DNA of 17,175 nucleotides from Candidatus Argoarchaeum ethanivorans (GCA_905067535.1 CAJHIR010000015.1:1-17175); one strand, 5' to 3'; positions 7,361 through 14,713 are shown, counted from the stretch's first letter. Numbers and translations: made by a program. The notes: generated by a model from the letters alone, not told the origin.

Positions 7361-7369
7361 GTATTTATC
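7361..7369. promoter_or_regulatory. Shared TATA element between divergent genes
   Basis: GTATTTATC reads as GATAAATAC on the minus strand, so the one site could serve both the PLP-enzyme gene (start near 7339) and lplA (start near 7392). A second minus-strand TATA lies at about 7328-7334. An 8-base direct repeat TGATAACT (7391-7398 and 7405-7412) covers the predicted lplA transcription start and could be an operator. Confidence 0.4.
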
Positions 7370-7431
7370 TGTGTCTGTCGTTTGAGTAGCTGATAACTAG
7401 TAATTGATAACTGATGATGGATTGAATAGTG

Positions 7432-8190
7432 ATGAAATGGAGATACCTTGATATTGGCTTGATAGATCCTTATGAAGCGATGGCAGTGCACGAGGCAATG
7501 TTCATCTCTCATATAGAACAAAAAAGTCCAGACACATTATATCTGGAGCGATACACATCAAAATCCGTGTTCCTTGGATACCATCAATGTGCAGAGGCTG
7601 AACTGAATCTAAATTATTGCAGGGAAAATGATGTTAAAGTAGTACGGCGTTCGACCGGGGGCGGGGCAGGTTATATGGATTCAAAACAGTTGAACTTTGA
7701 GGTGGTGGTAGATAGAAAAATACATAATATTCCATCAGATTTTATTGCATCCTACGAGAGGATCATGGATGGTTTCATAGAAGCATTAAAATACCTCGGA
7801 CTGGATGCAGAATTTAAGCCTATAAACGATTTAATTGTAAATGGCGGGAAGATATCTGGTGGATGCATGGCACGAAGAGATGTGACTCTCCTGCAGCACG
7901 GTTCACTGCTGGTTGATTTTGACATGGATACTGCTTTTAAGGTGTTGAATGTCCCAACGATAAAATATGAAAGTAAAGGATTGAAATCAGCGAAAAGCAG
8001 GGTTAGTTGGATAAATAAGGAATTAGGTTATGATGTTGATCTGGATGAACTAAAAGCAGCGATTAAGAAGGGATTTGAGAAATCCTTTGGAATAGAATTT
8101 GAAGACTCTGGGTTGACACCGTACGAAGAGGAACTGGTGCAAGACTTGCTTCCCAAGTATCGATCAACAGAATTTATTTACAGGTTATAG
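7432..8190 (+). CDS. lplA: Lipoate-protein ligase A, catalytic domain
   Basis: This enzyme activates lipoate with ATP and transfers it to a lysine of a lipoyl-domain protein such as glycine-cleavage H protein or a 2-oxoacid dehydrogenase E2. The biotin/lipoate ligase fold is marked by VRRSTGGGAGYMD (71-83, the adenylate-binding loop), NDLIVNGGKISGGCMAR (132-148) with catalytic Lys140, and LLQHGSLLVD (153-162). At about 252 residues it has the large domain only; the small C-terminal domain found in bacterial LplA is encoded by the next gene, as in Thermoplasma. A GTG at 7429 directly precedes the ATG at 7432, and TGA at 7423 blocks anything longer. I chose ATG; GTG would add one residue. The next gene starts 3 bases after this stop. 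Confidence 0.9.
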   Translation: MKWRYLDIGLIDPYEAMAVHEAMFISHIEQKSPDTLYLERYTSKSVFLGYHQCAEAELNLNYCRENDVKVVRRSTGGGAGYMDSKQLNFEVVVDRKIHNIPSDFIASYERIMDGFIEALKYLGLDAEFKPINDLIVNGGKISGGCMARRDVTLLQHGSLLVDFDMDTAFKVLNVPTIKYESKGLKSAKSRVSWINKELGYDVDLDELKAAIKKGFEKSFGIEFEDSGLTPYEEELVQDLLPKYRSTEFIYRL

Positions 8191-8192
8191 AA

Positions 8193-8489
8193 ATGAAAAT
8201 CAATATACCCAGCTATCAACAAGGATTGTATAAATCAGCAGGCGGACTGATACGTGTTTTTTTAAAAGAAAAAGACGGAAAAATTGATGATATTTTATTT
8301 ACCGGTGATTTTTTCATATTTCCAGAAGACTCGTTGAATATAATGGCTCAATCTTTAAAAAATGCTGCGTTAGATAAAAAGATAATAATAGACACACTAA
8401 AAGAAGTATATCTTAAAGAAAATGTGGATTCGCCTGGTGCCACTCCAGAGGATTTTGCGAATGCAGTGATGGCTGCGACATCAAGGTGA
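8193..8489 (+). CDS. lplB: Lipoate-protein ligase accessory subunit (separate C-terminal domain)
   Basis: This 98-residue protein corresponds to the small domain of lipoate-protein ligase, which in archaea of the Thermoplasma type is a separate subunit needed for the adenylation step. Visible features are YKSAGGLIRVFLKEKDGKID (13-32), TGDFFIFPEDSL (37-48) and the C-terminal SPGATPEDFANAVM helix, all typical of this domain. It starts 3 bases after lplA, with AGGT about 6 bases ahead, so the two are co-translated and presumably form a complex. No lipoate acceptor protein or lipoate synthase is in the window. Confidence 0.88.
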   Translation: MKINIPSYQQGLYKSAGGLIRVFLKEKDGKIDDILFTGDFFIFPEDSLNIMAQSLKNAALDKKIIIDTLKEVYLKENVDSPGATPEDFANAVMAATSR

Positions 8490-8588
8490 TTACAATCTTT
8501 TAGCAAAACCAAAGAAGCTTCAATAGACCAAAAAGGACCTGTCAAATTGAAAACCGAAACTCTTGAAGCTATTTTGTTTTAGTAAACC

Positions 8589-8596
8589 ATATATAG
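8589..8596 (+). promoter_or_regulatory. TATA box of a leaderless gene
   Basis: ATATATAG preceded by AGTAAACC (BRE-like) is centred about 27 bases before the ATG at 8620, so transcription should start at the ATG itself. A further AT-rich motif (TTTATATAG) lies at 8608-8616. There is no Shine-Dalgarno sequence. Confidence 0.65.
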
Positions 8597-8619
8597 CACT
8601 TTATCTATTTATATAGTGG

Positions 8620-9030
8620 ATGACCATTAAGTCTTTAGATAATCAGTTTGTTCGAGGATTTGCCCTTGTTATGTTGATGGCATTTGTTCTGTATGCAGTG
8701 ATTCTTGGTATTATATATATGGTCTCAGACACTCCTCAAAAGGTAATGCTACCTGCACCGATAGTAGTTCTCGTATTTGCTCTTGCATTTATTTTCACAT
8801 CCATATTTTTTTCTAATCATCGCAGTGTTATATATCCATGGTCACTCCTGGGTGGGGGAATAGTCGCGCTTGCAGTTACTTTTATTGTGACAGCAGTTTA
8901 TGGAAGTATCCAGTATATGAATGGAAATGGCTTCGTTGAACTTGGTTGGGAAGTATCACTATATCTTCTGGCAGGATGTATCGTCTCAAGTGTGGTGTCA
9001 GTCACCTATCTGGATCAAAATAGCCGGTAG
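8620..9030 (+). CDS. Small four-helix membrane protein of unknown function
   Basis: This 136-residue hydrophobic protein has a short cytoplasmic-like head (MTIKSLDNQFVRG) followed by four predicted membrane helices at about 13-34, 43-65, 71-95 and 107-128. A polar connection with HRS lies between helices 2 and 3, and an acidic loop with GNGFVELGWE between 3 and 4. It ends in a short polar tail. I do not recognise the family and see no catalytic motif. Placement of the TATA box indicates a leaderless mRNA. It stands alone: lplB lies 130 bases upstream, and hairpin cluster C begins 6 bases after its stop. Confidence 0.75.
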   Translation: MTIKSLDNQFVRGFALVMLMAFVLYAVILGIIYMVSDTPQKVMLPAPIVVLVFALAFIFTSIFFSNHRSVIYPWSLLGGGIVALAVTFIVTAVYGSIQYMNGNGFVELGWEVSLYLLAGCIVSSVVSVTYLDQNSR

Positions 9031-9035
9031 CTTTT

Positions 9036-9111
9036 AACTCTTGATTGTAACTCTTGATTGCGCAAGCACTGCACAACTTCGCTTTCGCAGAACCGCATAC
9101 TTCGTGTGCGG
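9036..9111. repeat. Intergenic hairpin cluster C
   Basis: Directly after the four-helix protein gene there is a tandem 12-base repeat AACTCTTGATTG (9036-9047 and 9049-9060). The second copy continues into CGCAAGCA, which is the left half of the hairpin intact in cluster D. Then come an imperfect hairpin at 9069-9090 (CTGCACAA against TTTCGCAG) and a good one at 9093-9111 (arms CCGCATAC / GTGTGCGG, loop TTC, with one T-G wobble). The cluster looks like a partly decayed member of the same family. The remaining spacer to 9220 holds no other feature. Confidence 0.75.
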
Positions 9112-9220
9112 AAACAACTCTTCAATTTAAAGTCAATAATCAGGCGCACAGGGGTTTCAAGTGTGGATTAATATTGATGATCCACAGTCAAAAATTTTAT
9201 AGACTACACTACACCACAAA

Positions 9221-9229
9221 ATTTAATAA
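9221..9229 (+). promoter_or_regulatory. TATA box upstream of the small membrane ORF
   Basis: ATTTAATAA is centred about 26 bases before position 9251, two bases from the ATG at 9253, again predicting a leaderless transcript. A second candidate, TTTTATAG at 9195-9202, lies further upstream. Confidence 0.45.
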
Positions 9230-9252
9230 CATGATATCAAATTTGATAGAAT

Positions 9253-9456
9253 ATGGACGTTATACAAGATGGAAAAAATACTGCAATGAGGATTGAGGAG
9301 AAATTAGAAAGAAATATAAAATCTGAAGAAGAATTTAATAAAAAAATATTAAAATAAAACAAATTCATTTTATTCTTTACTGTTTTAATTTTTTTACTTA
9401 CTTTATTTTTAGTAATTTTAACAATTAAATTTGCGTCTGGAGAATACAATAGATGG
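9253..9456 (+). pseudogene. Small single-pass membrane protein ORF with an in-frame TAA
   Basis: From ATG 9253 the frame encodes a 34-residue charged, helical N-terminus (MDVIQDGKNTAMRIEEKLER then KSEEEFNKKILK). TAA at 9355-9357 interrupts it. The same frame then runs 32 more codons as a strongly hydrophobic helix (ILFFTVLIFLLTLFLVILTI) and KFASGEYNRW to TAG 9454-9456. A charged coil followed by one membrane helix would make a sensible 67-residue protein, so I read this as one gene broken by a single nonsense codon. Alternatives are readthrough or a sequencing error. The final TAG overlaps the ATG of the next gene (ATGGTAG), as expected for a coupled operon partner. The predicted promoter fits ATG 9253. 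I do not recognise the family. Confidence 0.5.
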
Positions 9457-9845
9457 TAGACGTTCTTACAATAGTTGTATCAATTATTGGGTTTATTCCA
9501 CTTTACATAGTCCTAATCCTGAGACTCCTCAAAGAGCGCAAGATTGAGTTCATCGTAGAGAGGTTCTGTGAGCCCACCAAAAAACCTGTAGATAGCGATT
9601 GGGGAATAAGGATTCTCCACCCTAATAGACCTATCGAAAAGTGTATCGTTCTATATAATAACATTCCACTTCCATGGTGGGATGATGACGAGCTTTATTA
9701 CGAAAGAAGATTTGTTGCAATGGGTGGCGGAAATGTGCGGGTTCCAAAAGCAATTCAAAAGGAAGGCGTAGAAATTAGAATTCAGAATGGTAAAAAAACA
9801 CTGAAGAAAGTCAAATTTGAGGATCTACATATTGCGAAGCCATAG
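9453..9845 (+). CDS. Membrane-anchored small protein of unknown function
   Basis: This 130-residue protein has one N-terminal membrane helix (about residues 4-24, VLTIVVSIIGFIPLYIVLIL), a basic stretch LLKERK, and then a soluble domain of about 95 residues rich in beta-type sequence (WGIRILHPNRPIEKCIVLYN, then PLPWWDDDELYYERRFVAMG). It ends basic (GKKTLKKVKFEDLHIAKP). The Trp-Trp-Asp-Asp-Asp run and the GGGNVRVPKAI segment are distinctive, but I know no family for them. The start overlaps the end of the preceding small membrane ORF, and GGAG lies 10 bases ahead, supporting ATG 9453. The topology (one anchor, soluble domain in the cytoplasm by the positive-inside rule) is inferred. Confidence 0.7.
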   Translation: MVDVLTIVVSIIGFIPLYIVLILRLLKERKIEFIVERFCEPTKKPVDSDWGIRILHPNRPIEKCIVLYNNIPLPWWDDDELYYERRFVAMGGGNVRVPKAIQKEGVEIRIQNGKKTLKKVKFEDLHIAKP

Positions 9846-10192
9846 GAGTTAAATAGGATTCTAAATAAAAGTTCAGTACAATATCCTCTGAGAGCATGAT
9901 TGCATCAGAAAATCCAACCATTTTTGGTCTTGAGGCATCTGCACAATTTTCAACTAAAATAAAAGAGGTGGAATAATCCATCTCTTTCTAATTCGGTCAT
10001 TTTTCCGAGAGAGCGAAGCATCAGTGCCTATGCTCTCCGATTTAGCAACCTGTCGGATTATATTCGACCAAATCTTTGCACTGTCCTGCGCCGCAAAAAA
10101 GAGGAAATCCATGTCATCCAACTGAATCCTGAACCATCGAGCATCGTCTTGATGCCCCGGACTTTGCGTAGCGACGTCCGAGGTCATTGACT
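9846..10192. other. Gene-poor stretch with possible decayed coding sequence
   Basis: No intact gene is recognisable here. The minus strand is open from 10205 to 9954 (83 codons, with an ATG inside the adjacent repeat) and contains a protein-like core, RWFRIQLDDMDFLFFAAQDS then KIWSNIIRQVAKSES. The plus strand is also open at 9963-10190 (75 codons without a good start, including SDYIRPNLCTVLRRKKEEIH), so coding strand is ambiguous. A 26-codon ORF at 9896-9976 has no convincing ribosome binding site. GAGAGC (10009-10014) can pair with GCTCTC (10032-10037). GC content is higher than in nearby spacers, so this may be a gene remnant. Confidence 0.3.
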
Positions 10193-10249
10193 CTCGATTG
10201 CGCAAGCAATCGAGTGCAGAAAATAATTCTCGGCTACGGAGTAGTCGAG
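10193..10249. repeat. Intergenic hairpin cluster D (inverted relative to B)
   Basis: Two hairpins lie near the 3' end of hemL. 10193-10214 has 9-bp perfect arms CTCGATTGC / GCAATCGAG around GCAA, a GNRA-type loop. 10229-10249 has arms CTCGGCTA / TAGTCGAG with one G-T wobble and loop CGGAG. The linker TGCAGAAAATAATTCT is the reverse complement of the cluster B linker (AGAATTATTTTCTGCA), so the block is a dispersed copy in the opposite orientation. From 10250 to 10342 I see nothing further. Confidence 0.8.
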
Positions 10250-10342
10250 CTCTTGCGGTTTCAATTTTTTTGAGTTCTGGATCGATATGTTATTTCGTTA
10301 CATGCTCTTAGTAATCCAATAAATCCAAACCCTATTTCAACC

Positions 10343-11617
10343 TCACAAACTTATTCTGTATGCTTCAACTGTTTTTTCGATGTCGTCTTCACTGTGTGCT
10401 GTTGATAGGAAGTTGGTCTCGAATTGCGAGGGTGGTAAAAACACACCGTTCTTTAGCATTCTTTGGAAAAACTGGTAGTATGCTTCTTTGTTGCACTGTA
10501 GAGCTTCTGTGTAGTTTTTTGGCTTTTTTCCAAAGAACAGCTTGAACATGCTTGCTGTGCCACCGACACTATACGGCAACTTTTTATCCATAATTATATC
10601 AGCAAGGCTTGCCCTGAGCTTGTCACCCATGTCATTCAGGTTTTTATATATTGCTTTTTGTTCTATAAGCTTCAGCACTGCACCTGCTGCTGCAAGAGAC
10701 ACCGGGTTTGCATTGAATGTGCCTGCCTGATATACTGGTCCCGATGGTGCTACAATTTGCATGATCTCGCGTTTTCCCCCGATTACGCCAATTGGAAAGC
10801 CACCGCCGAGCACTTTGCCAAGCGTAGTCATGTCAGGTGTTACTCCATAGTGTTCCTGTGCACCGCCCTGTGATATTCTGAACCCTGTTATTACTTCATC
10901 GAAAATCAAAACTACGTCGTTTTCTGCTGTAATCTTTCTAACCTCTGTAAGGTAATCTTTTTCCGGAAGTATTGGCCCAATGTTTCCAAGCACAGGCTCA
11001 ATAATCAATGCTGCAACATCATTTTTGTTTTGTTCAATCACATTAACCAGTGCTTCTGCGTCGTTGTAAGGTATTTGAAGCGTATCTTTTGTAACACTTT
11101 TAGGTATTCCAAGTGAGTCCGGAACTCCATGAGTTGTTGCCCCGGAACCTGCTTTTACCAGTACAGAATCGTGTGCACCATGAAACCCTCCCTCGATTTT
11201 TATAAACTTGTTTTTGTTTGTGTAACCTCTTGCAATGCGGATAGCACCCAGCGTAGCTTCGGTACCAGTGGAAACAAAACGCACCATGTCGATACTTGGA
11301 TACAGGTTTGTGATTTTCTCTGCAATGTTAACCTCTGCTTCGGTTGGAATTCCGTACAACCAGCCGCGTTCAAGCTGCTCTGTTACTGCTTTTTTTATGG
11401 CAGGATGTTCATGTCCAAAGAACTTTGGCCCGTAAGCCATGCAATAGTCGATAAATTCATTACTGTCAACATCAATGACTTTCGAGCCGCTTGCTCTTTT
11501 AACATAAAACGGATACGGCTTAATAGCACGCACTGGACTATTTACGCCGCCACACAAAAGCCTGTTTGCACGATCAAAAATAACGCGTGAAGTATCAGTG
11601 TTCATGTAGCGCAACAT
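10343..11617 (-). CDS. hemL: Glutamate-1-semialdehyde 2,1-aminomutase
   Basis: HemL converts glutamate-1-semialdehyde to 5-aminolevulinate, the last step of the C5 route to tetrapyrroles (in methanogens: F430, cobamides, heme or siroheme). The 424-residue protein is a full-length class III aminotransferase-type PLP enzyme. It has [10 protein letters not shown] (22-31), the phosphate-binding STGTEA (116-121), FDEVITGFR (239-247) with Asp240 for the pyridine nitrogen, [14 protein letters not shown] (264-277) with PLP Lys268, and [10 protein letters not shown] (296-305), all diagnostic for HemL over other aminotransferases. The ATG at 11617 has GGAT 7 bases upstream. An internal ATG at 11605 (fifth residue) is possible because TATA-like ATATAAA lies close upstream. 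It follows the ABC ATPase gene on the same strand after 53 bases that hold an 18-bp palindrome. Confidence 0.96.
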   Translation of the reverse strand: MLRYMNTDTSRVIFDRANRLLCGGVNSPVRAIKPYPFYVKRASGSKVIDVDSNEFIDYCMAYGPKFFGHEHPAIKKAVTEQLERGWLYGIPTEAEVNIAEKITNLYPSIDMVRFVSTGTEATLGAIRIARGYTNKNKFIKIEGGFHGAHDSVLVKAGSGATTHGVPDSLGIPKSVTKDTLQIPYNDAEALVNVIEQNKNDVAALIIEPVLGNIGPILPEKDYLTEVRKITAENDVVLIFDEVITGFRISQGGAQEHYGVTPDMTTLGKVLGGGFPIGVIGGKREIMQIVAPSGPVYQAGTFNANPVSLAAAGAVLKLIEQKAIYKNLNDMGDKLRASLADIIMDKKLPYSVGGTASMFKLFFGKKPKNYTEALQCNKEAYYQFFQRMLKNGVFLPPSQFETNFLSTAHSEDDIEKTVEAYRISL

Positions 11618-11648
11618 CTACGCCATCCTTTATATTGTTTATTAAATC

Positions 11649-11666
11649 AAACCCTCATGAGGGTTT
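11649..11666 (-). promoter_or_regulatory. 18-bp perfect palindrome upstream of hemL
   Basis: AAACCCTCATGAGGGTTT is a gapless palindrome between the ABC ATPase stop (11671) and the hemL start (11617). Reading along the minus strand, AT-rich TATA candidates (TTTAATAAA, then ATATAAA) follow it immediately. The place just upstream of the core promoter suits a dimeric regulator or activator. It could also act as a stem closing the ABC transcript, but it has no loop and no following T-run. No other copy was noticed in the window. Confidence 0.5.
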
Positions 11667-11670
11667 AATT

Positions 11671-12360
11671 TCAAGTTAATTTATCTTCTGTGATTTTGCC
11701 GTCCACGAGTCTGATAATTCGCTCGGTTTTTTCTGCCATTTGTTCGTCGTGTGTTACGAGGATGAATGTCTGGTTATATTCTCTGTTGAGTTTGCGCAGC
11801 AGTTCGTAGATTTTCTCGCTTGTTTTGGAGTCGAGGTTGCCTGTGAGTTCGTCTCCTATGACGATGTCCGGGCTGTTTGCAAGTGCTCGTGCGATTGCAA
11901 CTCTCTGGTTTTCTCCTCCTGAAAGTTGTCTTGGTCTGTGGTTTATTCTTTCACCAAGCCCCACTTCTTCAAGCATTTTATAGGCTTTTGTCCTGGCGTT
12001 AGCAGGTTTGATTCCGTTTATGAGTAATGGCATCATCACGTTTTCCACAGCATTAAAATCGGGCAGCAGGTGGTGGTATTGGAAGATGAATCCGAGTTTC
12101 TGGTTTCTCATTTCGGAGCGTTCTTTTTCAGATGCTTTTGTGATATTAACCCCGTCTAATGTGATTGTTCCGCTTGTGGGTGTGTCAAGGATTCCAATCA
12201 TGTTCAAGAGTGTACTTTTTCCGGAGCCTGAGGGACCCACGATTGCCATGAATTCCCCGCGTCCAATCGTCAGGTTGACGTTATCGAGGGCTTTTATTTT
12301 AACACCGTCACCATAAACTTTTGTCAGGTTTGTTATCTGGATTATGTTTTTGTCAGACAC
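11671..12360 (-). CDS. LolD/MacB-type ABC transporter ATPase
   Basis: This 229-residue cytoplasmic ATPase powers the two FtsX-type permeases encoded just upstream. Walker A is GPSGSGKST (42-50), the Q-loop is FQYHHLLP (Gln94), the signature is LSGGENQR (146-153), Walker B plus D-loop read IVIGDELTGNLD (with Glu171), and the switch His is in LVTHD (His204). The sequence VENVMMPLL and the GNLD box place it in the LolD/MacB/FtsE subfamily, which drives mechanical work rather than ordinary substrate flux. In that family the Walker B segment is usually ADEPTGNLD; here Gly and Leu replace Ala and Pro. The start is GTG, overlapping the permease stop by 8 bases (GTGTCTGA), with GGAGG 9 bases ahead. 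Confidence 0.93.
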   Translation of the reverse strand: MSDKNIIQITNLTKVYGDGVKIKALDNVNLTIGRGEFMAIVGPSGSGKSTLLNMIGILDTPTSGTITLDGVNITKASEKERSEMRNQKLGFIFQYHHLLPDFNAVENVMMPLLINGIKPANARTKAYKMLEEVGLGERINHRPRQLSGGENQRVAIARALANSPDIVIGDELTGNLDSKTSEKIYELLRKLNREYNQTFILVTHDEQMAEKTERIIRLVDGKITEDKLT

Positions 12361-13519
12361 TGTGAATCGCCTCCACCGGGTCCATTTTTGAGGCTCTGTG
12401 GGCTGGATTTATACCGGCTAAGATGTTGATTACCATGGAGAATGCTCCTGCTATAAGGAAGTTTTCAGGTGCTATTCGGATGGGGAGGTGGTCGAGCCCA
12501 AAGTACATCTCAGGCGGAACAGGAATTGTATAGGATATGAGTAATATGCATGATATGTATCCAAGCACTGCTCCAATCATGACGCCTATTATTCCAAGTA
12601 TGCCTGCTTCAAGCAGGAAGATTACAAGTATGCTTTTTCTTGAGGTTCCCATGGCGAGTAGCATGCCGATCTCACCAACCTTTTCCATCACTATCATATT
12701 TAGAATATTTGCGATGCTAAATCCTGATATGGCAAAGATCATAAGATAGAAGATAAAGACAAACTGCTTCTGCGTGTTCAAGAGATTCAGTATCTCTGAA
12801 CTTTGTTCCATCCAGCTCTCTGCATCATAACCTGTCACCTGGTCAATTCTATCTGCCAGTGGTTCGACAGCGTAGACATCAGAAACCCTGATCCCAATAC
12901 CTGTCACAATACCACTTTTTCCATAGAAATCCTGGACTCGCTCAAGGTTTGCGTATGCGAGTGTCTCGTCAGCCGCGGTCCCTCTCTGGATAATTCCGGT
13001 GATCTTGAAATCGGATGGCTTTGATCCTAGAAAACTGACTGTAACAGTATCATCCATCCCAACTTCCAATTTGTCTGCAAGCTTTGATCCGAGGATGATG
13101 CGGTTTCCTGACCCCAAGATGGATTCAAATTCACCTGCAATCATATCCTTTTTCACATCCAGGACATAATCTTCATCAACAGGTCTCACGCCTGAAAGAA
13201 CAGCCCCTTCCACGTTGTGTCTGTACTGGATAGCAGCATCTCCCCTGTAGTAGGATGAAACGGCAGCAACGCCTTCCTGTTCACGTATAAAGCTTTCAAG
13301 TCCGTGATAAAGAAATATGTAGTCTTCATTCTCTTTTGGTGAAACCGTAATGTGTGCCTGGTTTTCAACCGTTGTCTCGATGATGTTTTCTCTAAATCCT
13401 GTCAGCATTGACATGGAAACTATTATTATTGCTACCGAGAGTGCGACAGCTATTACTGAAAACGTGGTCTGCCTGCGGCGCGCTTTGATATGCCGAAGGG
13501 CAATATTTATCTCGAACAT
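12353..13519 (-). CDS. FtsX/MacB-type ABC permease, second of a tandem pair
   Basis: This 388-residue permease has the LolC/LolE/MacB layout: a cytoplasmic amphipathic start (MFEINIALRHIKARRRQTTF), one membrane helix (about 20-40), a large extracytoplasmic MacB-like domain (about 45-245), then three helices (about 253-275, 300-325 and 350-372), ending in NPAHRASKMDPVEAIHSV. The MEKVGEIGMLLAMGTSRKSI segment between helices 2 and 3 is the conserved coupling region. It is clearly paralogous to the preceding permease (shared RRRQT, NEDYIFLY/DEDYIYLY, DPVEAI) and likely forms a heterodimer with it around two copies of the ATPase. It starts 21 bases after that gene, and its stop overlaps the ATPase GTG. 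Confidence 0.9.
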   Translation of the reverse strand: MFEINIALRHIKARRRQTTFSVIAVALSVAIIIVSMSMLTGFRENIIETTVENQAHITVSPKENEDYIFLYHGLESFIREQEGVAAVSSYYRGDAAIQYRHNVEGAVLSGVRPVDEDYVLDVKKDMIAGEFESILGSGNRIILGSKLADKLEVGMDDTVTVSFLGSKPSDFKITGIIQRGTAADETLAYANLERVQDFYGKSGIVTGIGIRVSDVYAVEPLADRIDQVTGYDAESWMEQSSEILNLLNTQKQFVFIFYLMIFAISGFSIANILNMIVMEKVGEIGMLLAMGTSRKSILVIFLLEAGILGIIGVMIGAVLGYISCILLISYTIPVPPEMYFGLDHLPIRIAPENFLIAGAFSMVINILAGINPAHRASKMDPVEAIHSV

Positions 13520-13540
13520 GACTCAGCTATCCATCCAGGA

Positions 13541-14704
13541 TTATTCACTACTTATCGCCTCCACCGGGTCAAGTGTTGAGGCACGTCTTGCAGGAAATAT
13601 ACCTGCAACCAGGTTCAAAAGAAAGGTGAAAATGACGATCATAACAGCGTCCTTTGTTCTCACCACAAACGGGAAGGTACTTACACCACCGTAGGCTTCT
13701 TCTCCAATATTCATAGTAATAGATCCCAAATACAGGGAGACTGCTATTCCTGCAAGAACGCCCACAACAGGACCAATCAATCCCATGATTCCACCTTCCA
13801 GTAAGAATATTGTCAGAATACGTCTTCTGGGAGCGCCCATTGCCATTAACATGCCTATCTCTTTTGTCTTCTCCATAACCACCATGAATAGTGTACTCAC
13901 CATGCTGAAGGACGCAATCACAATAATCATGCCAAGAATGATGAAATTGCTGAGACCTTCAATCATTATCATCTGCAGTATCTCAGGATTTGTCTCCATC
14001 CAGCTTGAAGCCTGATAATCCGCAGCATCTATCTCATCTGCTATTGGCTGCGCACAATCAGGATCTTCAACCCGTACCAGGATACTGTTTACCACATTGG
14101 AATTGTCAAAAAATTGTTGAGCAGTGGATAGCGATACGTACGCCAGAGTTGCGTCCTGTGGTGTGCCACTGTTGTATATGCCCACCACCTTAAGGGTGGT
14201 AGGTTTTGCTTCAGGAAAGGTTGCATCAACCGTGTCACCCACTTTCACATCCAGTTTCTCAGATAGCGAGTCTCCAAGTATCACGCTCTTGTGCGTCACT
14301 TCAATGTTCCTGAAACTTCCCTTGATAATGTTTTTCTCAGTGTGAAGCACTGTGTTGTGTTCTTTTACGAGGATCCCTCGCATGATCACATTCCTTGACG
14401 TGTCCTTGTATGCAAAGGTTGCCGGTCCGGATAGAACCGGTGATGCCCCGGTAACTCCCTCGATCTCTCTAATATTGTCTGCAAGGCTCCGGTATAAATA
14501 GATATAATCCTCGTCTGATTTCGGTTCAACCGTTACATGAGGCATGTTGTCCACTGTCTTTTTATACAGTTCCTCTGTAAAACCAACCATACTTGCCTGG
14601 GACACCATGAGAATCATCACTGCAAGCCCAATACCAAGTATTGAAAGAATCGTCTGCCTGCGACGTGATCTAAGATGTCGAATAGCAATGAAGAGCTCAT
14701 ACAC
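13541..14704 (-). CDS. FtsX/MacB-type ABC permease, first of a tandem pair
   Basis: A 387-residue permease with the same plan as its downstream paralogue: IAIRHLRSRRRQTILSI, helix 1 (about 20-40), an extracytoplasmic domain with HVTVEPKSDEDYIYLYRSL, three C-terminal helices with MEKTKEIGMLMAMGAPRRRI as the coupling segment, and FPARRASTLDPVEAISSE at the end. The start codon is GTG at 14704. It comes 9 bases after the stop of the PGF-CTERM gene, and the GGTGA that contains that stop serves as the ribosome binding site, so translation is probably coupled. The two permeases are similar end to end, implying an old tandem duplication. Substrate unknown; lipoprotein, peptide or surface-polymer handling are all possible. 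Confidence 0.9.
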   Translation of the reverse strand: MYELFIAIRHLRSRRRQTILSILGIGLAVMILMVSQASMVGFTEELYKKTVDNMPHVTVEPKSDEDYIYLYRSLADNIREIEGVTGASPVLSGPATFAYKDTSRNVIMRGILVKEHNTVLHTEKNIIKGSFRNIEVTHKSVILGDSLSEKLDVKVGDTVDATFPEAKPTTLKVVGIYNSGTPQDATLAYVSLSTAQQFFDNSNVVNSILVRVEDPDCAQPIADEIDAADYQASSWMETNPEILQMIMIEGLSNFIILGMIIVIASFSMVSTLFMVVMEKTKEIGMLMAMGAPRRRILTIFLLEGGIMGLIGPVVGVLAGIAVSLYLGSITMNIGEEAYGGVSTFPFVVRTKDAVMIVIFTFLLNLVAGIFPARRASTLDPVEAISSE

Positions 14705-14713
14705 TGAAAAAAA

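Noticed and set aside
9896..9976. 26-codon ORF (MIASENPTIFGLEASAQFST...)
   Set aside because: No clear ribosome binding site or promoter and too short to judge; kept only as a note.
11129..11590. 153-codon forward ORF opposite hemL
   Set aside because: Antisense shadow of a strongly supported hemL reading frame; Cys/Phe-rich composition unlike a real protein.
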